A DNA stretch of 64,000 nucleotides, from contig CAWGDC010000001.1 in NCBI GenBank assembly GCA_963821325.1, forward strand, positions 1-64,000, written 5' to 3'. Each line of letters begins with the position of its first letter. Within the stretch, counting starts at the first letter, position 1. Origin of the DNA: PALSA-555 sp963821325. Lineage in GTDB: Bacteria > Actinomycetota > Acidimicrobiia > IMCC26256 > PALSA-555. Below, piece by piece: positions 54,594-62,404 of this stretch. The notes under the pieces were generated by a model. That model had not been told where the DNA came from and made no database searches. It was given only the letters and a program-made list of their open reading frames with translations. Position numbers and translations under genes: made by a program.

Positions 54594-56265
54594 GCCGGGG
54601 CCACGGCCAGGCACACAAGCAAGCACCTCGGTTCGCCAGCGACTGGACGGTCGCGACGCGCTCGCGCTCGGCGTCCTCCTCGCCACGTTCCTGCTGCCGT
54701 TGCGAGGTCTGCTCCGGAGCCCTGGCCCCCCGATGGAGGAGGGCTTCATGCTCGTGCTGCCCGCTCGGGTGCTCGGGGGCGCGATCGCCAACAAGGACTT
54801 CGTGTGGCTCTACGGGCCCGGGAGTCTCTGGACGCTCGCTGGGGCGTTCCGCGTGTTCGGCACCTCGATCTGGGTCGAGCGGGCGATCGGTCTCCTGCAG
54901 GAACTGACGGTGGTCCTGGCCGTCTATTTCCTCGCGCGGCGATGGGGCCGCGCCGTGGCCCTGTGCTGCTCGCTCGCGTCGCTCATCTTCCTCGTCCCGT
55001 CGATCGGACCGACGGCGCTGCCGTGGGCTGGTGCCGTCGCCCTGGGGTTGGCGGCCATGGTCGCCGCGGCCGCGAGCCGCGGGGGCGGCACGCGGCACCC
55101 TGGACGCCTCGCACTGCTGGCCGGGCTCGCCACCGGACTCGCCCTCCTCTATCGGATTGATCTGGTCCTTGCGCTGGGTCTCGCCATGCTGGCCCTGGGC
55201 TGGGGCGCGGCTCGTTCGCTTCGACGCGGCTTCTTGGTCGGGCTCGTCGCGGGTTTGGCGCCGTACCTCGTGCAGTTCGCGACGGCGGGGTTCGGGACCG
55301 CGTGGCACGGCATGATCACGGTGCCGTTGATCCAGCTGCGCAACGGGCGTCGTCTCCCCGTACCCCCGTCGTGGAGCCATCTGGATGGGACGCTGGAACG
55401 CCTCGGCAGCCTCGTGGCGCTCCGCTGGCCGCTCCCGATCCCATCCGCTTCGAGCCAGCTCACGATCTGGTTCGTGTTACTCGTGGCGTCCGGGGTGCTG
55501 CTCGCCGTGGCCGGGATCGCGGCAGTCCGGCGGGACCGCACGTCGTTGAACGCCTGGCTCCTGCTGGCGATCGCGGGTTTCAGCATCGGCGTTCTGCCCC
55601 AAGCGTTCCAACGAGCCGACTCGGCCCACCTCGGGTGGGTGTCGTGCGTCACGATGGCGTTCGTCCCGGTCGCGGTCGTGGACCTTGTTCGAGCCCGTCG
55701 TTCGCAGTGGCGGACGCGGACCATCGGCCTGGCGGCCGGAGGATCGCTGCTCGCGCTCATCACGTTGGTGATCAGCACGTTCACGCTGCGCAGCTACGCC
55801 GACTTCTCGGCGCAGTCCCTCGGGGCGCACCGCGAGTCCACCCTGGTGACGCATCGGGGGCGGAGCTGGTACACCGCGTTCCCGAAGCCCCTGGTCGCGA
55901 TCCTCGACACGACGGAGCGCGTCACCCGGCCTGGCCAGCGGCTCCTGGTGGGTCCGACGGATCTGCGCAGAACGCCCTACAGCGAGGCGTTCTTCTACTA
56001 CTTGCTGCCGCAGCTCGCGCCCGCGACCCCCTACATCGAAATGGACCCGGGCATCGCCAACGCGAACGACTCCGGTCTCGCCGATGACGTCCGTCACGCC
56101 GATGTACTCATCCTCTCCGACCAGTGGAACGGCTGGGACGAGCCGAACGGATCCGCGACATTTGGGCCCAACGCGCCCAACGCCGTCGTGCACCAGGACT
56201 TCTGCCTCGTCGGGACCTACGGTCCCCACCCTCACTACGAGCTGTACATCCGCTGCCGTTCGTGA
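54580..56265 (+). CDS. GT-C type membrane glycosyltransferase (paralogue pair A)
   Basis: A protein of about 561 residues with ten to eleven helices, closely related to 43923-45509. Shared parts are LRSPGPPMEEGFMLVLPARV, NKDFVWLYGPGSLW, FLARRWGRAVALCC, ALLYRIDLVLALGLAMLALG, MDPGIANANDSGLADDVRHA and HQDFCLVGTYGPH near the end. The acidic EE in the first outer loop is the likely catalytic site. The N-terminus before the first helix is Pro/Arg-rich. GTG at 54580 overlaps the previous gene; no ATG lies nearer the first helix, so the start is uncertain. It probably transfers a lipid-linked sugar to an envelope polymer. Confidence 0.75.
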   Translation: MVPHRPGPRPGTQASTSVRQRLDGRDALALGVLLATFLLPLRGLLRSPGPPMEEGFMLVLPARVLGGAIANKDFVWLYGPGSLWTLAGAFRVFGTSIWVERAIGLLQELTVVLAVYFLARRWGRAVALCCSLASLIFLVPSIGPTALPWAGAVALGLAAMVAAAASRGGGTRHPGRLALLAGLATGLALLYRIDLVLALGLAMLALGWGAARSLRRGFLVGLVAGLAPYLVQFATAGFGTAWHGMITVPLIQLRNGRRLPVPPSWSHLDGTLERLGSLVALRWPLPIPSASSQLTIWFVLLVASGVLLAVAGIAAVRRDRTSLNAWLLLAIAGFSIGVLPQAFQRADSAHLGWVSCVTMAFVPVAVVDLVRARRSQWRTRTIGLAAGGSLLALITLVISTFTLRSYADFSAQSLGAHRESTLVTHRGRSWYTAFPKPLVAILDTTERVTRPGQRLLVGPTDLRRTPYSEAFFYYLLPQLAPATPYIEMDPGIANANDSGLADDVRHADVLILSDQWNGWDEPNGSATFGPNAPNAVVHQDFCLVGTYGPHPHYELYIRCRS

Positions 56266-56321
56266 TCGCCCCACCGCCCGCCACGTGCGGGTGGGGCTCG
56301 ACGGTCGTGCCGCCTCGCCGA

Positions 56322-57731
56322 TCAGCTCTGGGTCGCCGGCTCGCGGTCAGGGCGCTTCGGACGTTCGGTTGTCGCGCGGCTCCTCCACCGCGAGCCGATC
56401 GCGTCAATGGCCACCGCGGCGAGCACCACGAGCATCACTTCCGCGGGTGCTCGGAAACGTGTGTTGGCGTAGGTGATCGCCACCGTGATGAGCACAGCCG
56501 CGATGGGAGCGAGCAACGGGTACAGCAGTCGACGGCGGCGACGGAGCACGACGGCGCCGACGATGGACAGCAACGCCAGCACGTAGTAGCTGACCAAGGC
56601 GGCGACCGCGACCGGCTTCTCGATGGTGTCGTAGAACTCCCGCAGGCTCAGGTCCTGCCCCGGCTTGAACACCTCGAGGATTCGGCCAAGTCGCGCAGCG
56701 ACGACGATCGGCACTCGACCCTTGTGGTCGCGGATATAGCTGTCAGCCGCCTGCTGGTAGGCGATGGCCTGCTCGGACTGATCGCCGTGCGCGTGGTACT
56801 CGTGCTGATAGTGCTCGGCGCACGGCACCGAGAAATAGCCGATGAGCTGTCCGTAGTAGGTCGTGTCGCAGTTCGCCGAGGCCAGCAGGGCATCGAACTG
56901 CGCGCTGAGATACACCGGATGCTGGAACCGGCTGAGGTTGTAGCCGACCCAGGGGCCGATGACGACCAGCGTGGCGAGCAGGGCGCCGCCGAGCCAGCGC
57001 AACTGGGTTCGCAGGTCCCGGGTACGCGTCAGCAGCGCCAACGGCAGCACGACAAGCGGTACGAGGAGGATCAACTCGGAACGAGCAAGTGACACGGCGC
57101 CGCAGCCGACGCCGACCAGAGCCAGGCGCCACCAGCTCGGTCGGCGCACGTAGTGGTACGCGAACAGCACAGTCAGGGCAGTGAGGAAAATCGCCGCGGT
57201 TTCCGCCTCGAGCGCGCCGTCAGGGATCCACAGGTTCGGATACAGCGCGGCGAGCGCCGCCGCGATGATCCCGACCCTCGGGCCCACGACGGCGCGGCCA
57301 AGCAGTCCCACGACCACGACGGTGGCGCTGCCCAACACGCAGGACCAGAGCAGGTGGGTGAGGCTGCTCGTCAACCCGAGCGACGACGGGATCGCGAGGT
57401 AGAGCAGGTAGAGGGGCGGATGCTCGGCCGCCTGCGCAGTCTGACCAAGCTTGAACAGGAACGGCTCGATGAACCCATGGCCCTGGACGAGCAGGTTCGC
57501 ACCGGCGTGGTAGAAGTACGCGTCGCCGCCGACGGCGACGTTGGCCCGGGCGATCAGCACATACCCGACACGCACCGCGAGGCCAAGCACCGTCGCCGCG
57601 GCCAACGACCACGCGAACCACGACACGTCATCGCGGGCGCCGGCCTCGACGTCTCGAGGCGCCGCGGCGGCCGTCACCGGGACTTCTTCACGCACGCGGT
57701 CTCGCGCTCGCCTTGGCCGCGCGTCAGTCAT
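56322..57731 (-). CDS. ArnT/PMT-like GT-C glycosyltransferase (paralogue pair C)
   Basis: A 469-residue protein of the PMT_2/ArnT-like GT-C type. After a cytoplasmic basic stretch and the first helix, GGDAYFYHAGANLLVQGHGF gives the catalytic Asp in the first outer loop, and AEHPPLYLLYLAIPSSLGL is the typical HPPL segment. ALYPNLWIPDGALEAETAAI and YHYVRRPSWWRLALVGVGCG follow. An outer loop with two Cys (SANCDTTYYG and SVPCAEHYQ) lies before the last helices, and RFRAPAEVML near the end is a conserved re-entrant segment. It shares this plan with the divergent gene at 58077. ATG 57731 is chosen over a start 36 bases earlier. Confidence 0.8.
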   Translation of the reverse strand: MTDARPRRARDRVREEVPVTAAAAPRDVEAGARDDVSWFAWSLAAATVLGLAVRVGYVLIARANVAVGGDAYFYHAGANLLVQGHGFIEPFLFKLGQTAQAAEHPPLYLLYLAIPSSLGLTSSLTHLLWSCVLGSATVVVVGLLGRAVVGPRVGIIAAALAALYPNLWIPDGALEAETAAIFLTALTVLFAYHYVRRPSWWRLALVGVGCGAVSLARSELILLVPLVVLPLALLTRTRDLRTQLRWLGGALLATLVVIGPWVGYNLSRFQHPVYLSAQFDALLASANCDTTYYGQLIGYFSVPCAEHYQHEYHAHGDQSEQAIAYQQAADSYIRDHKGRVPIVVAARLGRILEVFKPGQDLSLREFYDTIEKPVAVAALVSYYVLALLSIVGAVVLRRRRRLLYPLLAPIAAVLITVAITYANTRFRAPAEVMLVVLAAVAIDAIGSRWRSRATTERPKRPDREPATQS

Positions 57732-58076
57732 CGTCGCCCGCGAACCCGGTACATGCAGTTGTCGCACGCGCGCACACGCATGCGTGCTGATGCCGCGCGC
57801 CCGTGCGGATGGGTGCTAAGGACGGCGTACGACACGACGGCGCACGCGAGGCTCACGGCGATCCGAGCGCACGGACGTTCACCCGCGCACACCGGCCCGG
57901 GCAGCGAGGCGTCGCGCGCCGCCGAGCAGATCCACGACACAGCGCGTCGGGACGCCGCCGCGCTGCAGGACGGAAGAGCCCACGCGGGAGCGCTCGACGC
58001 CGTGGACGGCGACTCGGCGCGACGACGACACCTGGCCGTCGGCGCGGGCCACGCCGGGACATCGAACTCGGTCAAG
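57732..58076. other. Divergent promoter gap between pair C genes
   Basis: No gene is convincing in these 345 very GC-rich bases. A perfect 12-bp palindrome, CACGCATGCGTG, lies at 57775-57786 and could be an operator for one or both divergent genes. Confidence 0.4.
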
Positions 58077-59456
58077 ATGGCCCCCGTGGACGCGTCCGGC
58101 CCTCCCGCAGCGCCTCGCGAGGCCGTGTCGGCCCGTTCGTTCTGGCGCGTGCTGCTGCTCATCGTGCTGGCCGGCATCGGGCTGCGGGTCGGCTACGTGC
58201 TGAGCGTGACCCAACACGATCACGGCTTCTACGACGCGGCGTTCTACGAGTTCGAGGCGCGCAGCGTCGCCGACGGCCGCGGGTTCGTGTACCCGCTGCC
58301 GAGCGCCCAAGCCAACAAGCCGGCTGCGGACCACCCGCCCCTCACCGTGCTGGCCCTGGTGCCCGCCGCGGAGCTCCCTGGAAACAGCCGACTGTGGATG
58401 CGCTTCACGATGGTGGCGTTCGGCGCCGCCGTCGTGGTCCTCGTCGGGCTCCTCGGTCGAGCGCTGGCTGGGCGCCGGGTCGGCCTCACCGCGGCGGCGC
58501 TCGCCGCCGTGTACGCGAACCTGTGGATGAACGACGGGTTGCTCATGTCCGAGACGCTCGCGACGTTGACCACCGTCGCCGCGCTGCTCCTCGCGTACCG
58601 GTACCTTCGGCGACCGACGTGGCCGCTCGCGGCCGCGCTCGGGGCCGTGTGCGGCCTCGCGGCGCTGGCCCGCGCCGAGCTGCTGCTCCTGGTCCCGCTC
58701 CTGGCACTCCCCGCCGGGTGGGGCGCGCACGGGACGGTCGGCGCCCGACTCCGAGCGGGCGGGGTGGCGCTCGCCGGCGTCGTCCTCGTCGCCGGGCCCT
58801 GGGTCGGGTTCAACCTCGCCCGCTTCCAGGAACCGACCCTGCTGTCCACCGGGGACGGGTTCGCGCTGCTCGGCGCCAACTGCGCCGCGACCTATCACGG
58901 ACCGCTGCTCGGGCTGTGGGCGGTCGGGTGCTTCCCGGCGACCGCGCCGCGCGGCGACGAGTCCGTGGTGAACCTCGCCTACCGCGACGAGGCCACTGAC
59001 TATGCCCGCGGCCATCTCAGCGACCTGCCGGCCGAGGTCGCGGCGCGGATCGGCCGGCTGCTCGGCGTCTACGACCCGGGGCGGATCGCCGACTACGTCG
59101 CCGGGGAAGGGAGGCCGCGCTGGGCGACCTACCTGGGCATCGCGTCGTTCCTGCTGCTGCTGCCGTTCGCGATCGGCGGGTTCGTCTGGCTGCGGCGCCG
59201 ACGGGTGCGGGTCTGGCCGCTCCTCGCCCCGGTGTGGGTCGTGCTGGTCTCCGCGGTGGCCTTCTACGGGACGCCGCGGTTCCGGGCGCCGGCTGAGCCG
59301 GTCGTCGTGGCCCTCGCGGCGGTCGGCGCCGTCGCGCTGCTGTCTCGTCGCCGTCCGGCCCTGATGCCGGACCCGGCGCCCGACGGCGCGCGACGTTCCG
59401 GTGGGGTGGCGGATCAGGCCGTCGGCGCCGCGTCGCCCGCCGAGCCGGCGACCTGA
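58077..59456 (+). CDS. ArnT/PMT-like GT-C glycosyltransferase (paralogue pair C)
   Basis: A 459-residue relative of the gene at 56322-57731. YDAAFYEFEARSVADGRGFV provides the first-loop acidic residue, ADHPPLTVLALVP the HPPL segment, AVYANLWMNDGLLMSETLAT and YRYLRRPTWPLAAALGAVCG the same middle helices, ALLGANCAATYHG and VGCFPATAP the paired Cys in the outer loop, and RFRAPAEPVVVALAAVGAVA the last conserved part. ATG 58077 lies 60 bases before the first helix. The coding end overlaps the convergent polyprenyl-phosphate sugar synthase gene by 43 bases. It probably uses the lipid-linked sugar made by that enzyme (inference). Confidence 0.82.
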   Translation: MAPVDASGPPAAPREAVSARSFWRVLLLIVLAGIGLRVGYVLSVTQHDHGFYDAAFYEFEARSVADGRGFVYPLPSAQANKPAADHPPLTVLALVPAAELPGNSRLWMRFTMVAFGAAVVVLVGLLGRALAGRRVGLTAAALAAVYANLWMNDGLLMSETLATLTTVAALLLAYRYLRRPTWPLAAALGAVCGLAALARAELLLLVPLLALPAGWGAHGTVGARLRAGGVALAGVVLVAGPWVGFNLARFQEPTLLSTGDGFALLGANCAATYHGPLLGLWAVGCFPATAPRGDESVVNLAYRDEATDYARGHLSDLPAEVAARIGRLLGVYDPGRIADYVAGEGRPRWATYLGIASFLLLLPFAIGGFVWLRRRRVRVWPLLAPVWVVLVSAVAFYGTPRFRAPAEPVVVALAAVGAVALLSRRRPALMPDPAPDGARRSGGVADQAVGAASPAEPAT

Positions 59457-60184
59457 TCGGGTCGCGGGCCGAGTCGCAGCACCCGGTCTCGCAGGCCCCA
59501 CCAGGTGACGAGCAGGAGCTCCTCCGCGAAGATCCCCCACGTCATCTTCGAGTGGCCGCGCACCCGGTCGGTGAACACGATCGGCAACTCGACGACCCGG
59601 CCGCCGGCGCGCCGGATGCGGTAGGCGATCTCGATCTGGAAGCCGTAGCCCTTCGCACGCGAGTGCAGGAAGTCGATCGTGTGCAAGGCGTGCGCGCTGT
59701 ACGCCCGGTAGCCCGCGGTGGCGTCGCGCACCTTGAGCCCCAGCACGAAGCCGGCGTACCGGTTGCCGTACCGGGAGAGCATGCGCCGAAACCAGGGCCA
59801 ATGCGGGATCACACCCCCGGGCACGTAGCGGGACCCGATCGCCATCGCCGCCCCGTCGGCCACGGCGGCGCGCAACGCCGGGATGACCGTGGGGTCGTGG
59901 GACAGGTCGGCGTCGATCTGCACGAGCGTGTCGTAGTCGCGGTTCACACCCCACTCGAGACCCGCCCGGTACGCCTCGCCGAGCCCCTCCTTCGTCGGGC
60001 GCTCGAGGAGTGTGATCTGGCCGAGCTCGCGCCCGACCCGCTCGGCGATCGCGGCGGTGCCGTCGGGACTGCTGTCGTCGACGACGAGGATGTCGGCGTC
60101 AGGCACCGCGGCGCGGCAGCGGCGCAGGAACTCCTCGACGTTGTCGGCTTCCTGATACGTCGGAGTGACGATCAGCGTCCGCAT
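59414..60184 (-). CDS. Polyprenyl-phosphate (dolichol-phosphate-like) mannosyltransferase, GT2
   Basis: A 256-residue GT2 enzyme of the DPM1 type. LIVTPTYQEADNVEEFL and ILVVDDSSPDGTA (residues 32-44) bind the nucleotide sugar; QIDADLSHDP has the metal-binding Asp91 and Asp93; GSRYVPGG, GYRAYS and GYGFQIEIAYR are the acceptor-side motifs, and FTDRVRGHSKMTW the C-terminal block. It lacks membrane helices, as in the soluble branch of Ppm1. It would transfer mannose or another sugar from GDP-sugar to polyprenyl phosphate at the inner membrane face, providing donors for the GT-C enzymes around it. The ATG follows directly after a noncoding stretch. Confidence 0.9.
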   Translation of the reverse strand: MRTLIVTPTYQEADNVEEFLRRCRAAVPDADILVVDDSSPDGTAAIAERVGRELGQITLLERPTKEGLGEAYRAGLEWGVNRDYDTLVQIDADLSHDPTVIPALRAAVADGAAMAIGSRYVPGGVIPHWPWFRRMLSRYGNRYAGFVLGLKVRDATAGYRAYSAHALHTIDFLHSRAKGYGFQIEIAYRIRRAGGRVVELPIVFTDRVRGHSKMTWGIFAEELLLVTWWGLRDRVLRLGPRPDQVAGSAGDAAPTA

Positions 60185-60293
60185 CCCCGCAGGGTACAGG
60201 ACGCCGCCGCGTCATCCGGATGACAAGCGCGCACGATGCCGCGCGCAGCGCGCCTCACGTCACCGCGCGCCCGCTCCGCGTCGCGGCCGGTGG

Positions 60294-61049
60294 TCAGTAC
60301 GGCCATTCGCCGCGGCGGTTGCCCAGCAGGCGCGTCAGGGGTCGCAGGTGCACGACGAGGAGCACCTTGATGAGCAGGCTCCACCCGAAGTACGGAAGCT
60401 CGGCGAGCTGGCGGCCCGTGCTGCGCCACCGGCCGCGACGATCGGCGCGGTGACGCCGGTACTCGGCCAGTGACCCGACCCGACCCATGTACTGCACGTG
60501 TCGACTGCCGAGCAGCTCCGCGGCGATGGCTGCCGTCACCCCGACCGAGCAGAACGAGTCGTGGATGAGGATCGTCCCGCCGTCGGCGACCTGGGCGCCC
60601 CAGTCGCGGATGTCGGCGCGTGCGGGACGGTACCGGTGGGCCCCGTCGATATAGAGGAGGTCGATCGGCCCGGTCACCGCGTCGCGCGCCTCCCGGGAGG
60701 GCAGCCGGACGTGACGCACCCGGTCGCGCACCCCCGCCCGCGCCAAGTTGGCGAGGAACGCCTGGTGGTCCCGCTCGCCGTCGTCCTCGCTGCCCTCCAG
60801 CTCCTGGGGTCCACGGTCGTTGCCCGCGTGGGGGTCGATGGCGACGACCTCGACGTCCGCGGCCGCGGCGCGGGCCAGCACGATCGCCGACCGCCCCTGG
60901 TAGCTGCCGATCTCGACGATCCGCCCACCCGGCGGGACGACACGGGCCCGGTCCCACAGGCAGCGGGCCTGCCCATCGGTCATCCATCCCGCGACGTCAC
61001 GGACGGCGTCAAGCGCGGCGTCGAAGGCAGGCGGGTCGACCGTCGTCAC
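60294..61049 (-). CDS. Class I SAM-dependent methyltransferase (Methyltransf_24 type)
   Basis: A 251-residue protein. IVEIGSYQGRSAIVLARAAA is the SAM-binding glycine loop, VEVVAIDPHAG the acidic end of strand 2, and IDLLYIDGAHRYRPARADIR with GGTILIHDSFCSVGVTAAIA the catalytic region, where DGAH and HD may hold a metal as in Methyltransf_24 proteins and cephalosporin-hydroxylase-like methyltransferases. The C-terminal 60 residues are basic with a hydrophobic stretch (WSLLIKVLLVVHL) that may touch the membrane. GTG at 61049 is preceded by GGAGGA five bases upstream, which decides the start. It may methylate a sugar or lipid precursor of the envelope (inference). Confidence 0.82.
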   Translation of the reverse strand: MTTVDPPAFDAALDAVRDVAGWMTDGQARCLWDRARVVPPGGRIVEIGSYQGRSAIVLARAAAADVEVVAIDPHAGNDRGPQELEGSEDDGERDHQAFLANLARAGVRDRVRHVRLPSREARDAVTGPIDLLYIDGAHRYRPARADIRDWGAQVADGGTILIHDSFCSVGVTAAIAAELLGSRHVQYMGRVGSLAEYRRHRADRRGRWRSTGRQLAELPYFGWSLLIKVLLVVHLRPLTRLLGNRRGEWPY

Positions 61050-61222
61050 AGCGCTCCTCCGGGGCACGCACGGATGCTCGCGCCTAGCCTGACCGACGAG
61101 CGACCCGAGCGCGGCCGCCGCCCCCCGATCGGGGATCCCGCGTAGGCTGCCCGAGCCGCCCGGCGGGCTGGGCCCGGCCGCCCGCCCCGGGCGACGACCC
61201 GCTCCGCCCACGCCATGCCGCG

Positions 61223-62404
61223 ATGACTGACCACGACGCCACAATCGCCAAGATGGGCAGCCTCGCGGCCGACGCCGGGCTGCGTCGCGTCAGCATCCTC
61301 GCTTGGCGTGACCTCGACGACCCGGAGGCCGGCGGCTCCGAGATCTCCGCGGCGATGGTCGCCAAGTACTGGGCCGAAGCCGGCCTCGAGGTCACGATGC
61401 GCACCTCGTTCGCCGCCGGTCGCCCCCCCGTGGCGTGGCGGGACGGGTACCGGGTGATCCGGAAAGCGGGCCGCTACCTCGTGTTCCCCCGCGCCGCGTT
61501 CAGCGAGATGCTCGGATGGCACGGCGGCCGCGACGGTCTCATGGAGGTCTGGAACGGTATGCCGTTCTTCTCGCCGCTGTGGTCCCGGACCCCCCACATC
61601 ACCTTCGTGCACCACCTCCACGCCGAGATGTGGCAGATGACCCTCCCGCCCCGCCTCGCCGCGCTCGGCAGCTTCATCGAATTGAAGTTCGCTCCCCCGT
61701 TCTACCGCCACATCCCCATCGTGACGCCGTCCGAGTCGAGCAAACGCGAGCTCGTCGACGCCATGCACTTCAAGCCGCAGCGCGTCACGGTGGTGCATCC
61801 CGGTGTCCATCCCCGGTACACGCCCGGCGACGCGAAGTCCGAGGCGCCGCTCGTCGCGGCCGTCGGGCGGCTCGTGCCCGTCAAGCGCTTCGAGCTGCTC
61901 ATCGACGTCCTCGTCGAGCTGAAGCGCGAGTTCCCCGCGCTCGAGGCGGTCATCGCCGGCGACGGGTACCGCCGCGATGAGCTCGTGGCGCAGATCCGCG
62001 ACGCCCGCGCCGAGACCTGGATCCAGCTGCCGGGGCGCATCTCCGACGACGCCGTCGTCGACCTGTACCAGCGGGCCTGGGTGCTCGCCAGCGCGTCGGC
62101 CCGCGAGGGCTGGGGCATGAGCATCACCGAAGCGGGGATGTGCGGCACCCCGGCGGTCGCGACCCGTATCGCCGGGCACCTCGACGCCGTCGACGACGGT
62201 CGCAGCGGGCTCCTCGTCGACGGCCGCGAGGGACTCGTCGACGGGATCCGCCGCGTCCTGCAAGACAGCGAACTGCGGGCACGGCTGTCCCGCGGCGCGA
62301 TCGACCACGCCTCCACGATGACGTGGGAGGCGTCGGCGCTCGGCGTCCTCGAGGTGCTCGCCGCCGAAGCGCTGCGCTACCGGGCCTTGCCGTCCCACCG
62401 ATGA
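61223..62404 (+). CDS. Glycosyltransferase family 4
   Basis: A 393-residue GT-B enzyme. The N-terminal domain has VSILAWRDLDDPEAGGSEIS, the acceptor-side glycine loop, and HITFVHHLHAEMWQM. The C-terminal domain has LVAAVGRLVPVKRFELLIDV, AVIAGDGYRRDELV, LPGRISDDAVVDLYQRAWVL and the donor motif SAREGWGMSITEAGMCGTPA with the E-x7-E pattern of retaining GT4 enzymes. It works in the cytoplasm with a nucleotide sugar. The ATG at 61223 fits the family start. Its stop overlaps the next gene by four bases (ATGA), so it is coupled to the arabinofuranosyltransferase-like gene. Confidence 0.9.
   Translation: MTDHDATIAKMGSLAADAGLRRVSILAWRDLDDPEAGGSEISAAMVAKYWAEAGLEVTMRTSFAAGRPPVAWRDGYRVIRKAGRYLVFPRAAFSEMLGWHGGRDGLMEVWNGMPFFSPLWSRTPHITFVHHLHAEMWQMTLPPRLAALGSFIELKFAPPFYRHIPIVTPSESSKRELVDAMHFKPQRVTVVHPGVHPRYTPGDAKSEAPLVAAVGRLVPVKRFELLIDVLVELKREFPALEAVIAGDGYRRDELVAQIRDARAETWIQLPGRISDDAVVDLYQRAWVLASASAREGWGMSITEAGMCGTPAVATRIAGHLDAVDDGRSGLLVDGREGLVDGIRRVLQDSELRARLSRGAIDHASTMTWEASALGVLEVLAAEALRYRALPSHR

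Noticed and set aside
57879..59954. 691-residue open frame on the minus strand
   Set aside because: Shadow of the pair C glycosyltransferase and the GT2 gene; composition is highly charged and low in hydrophobic residues, with no known motif.
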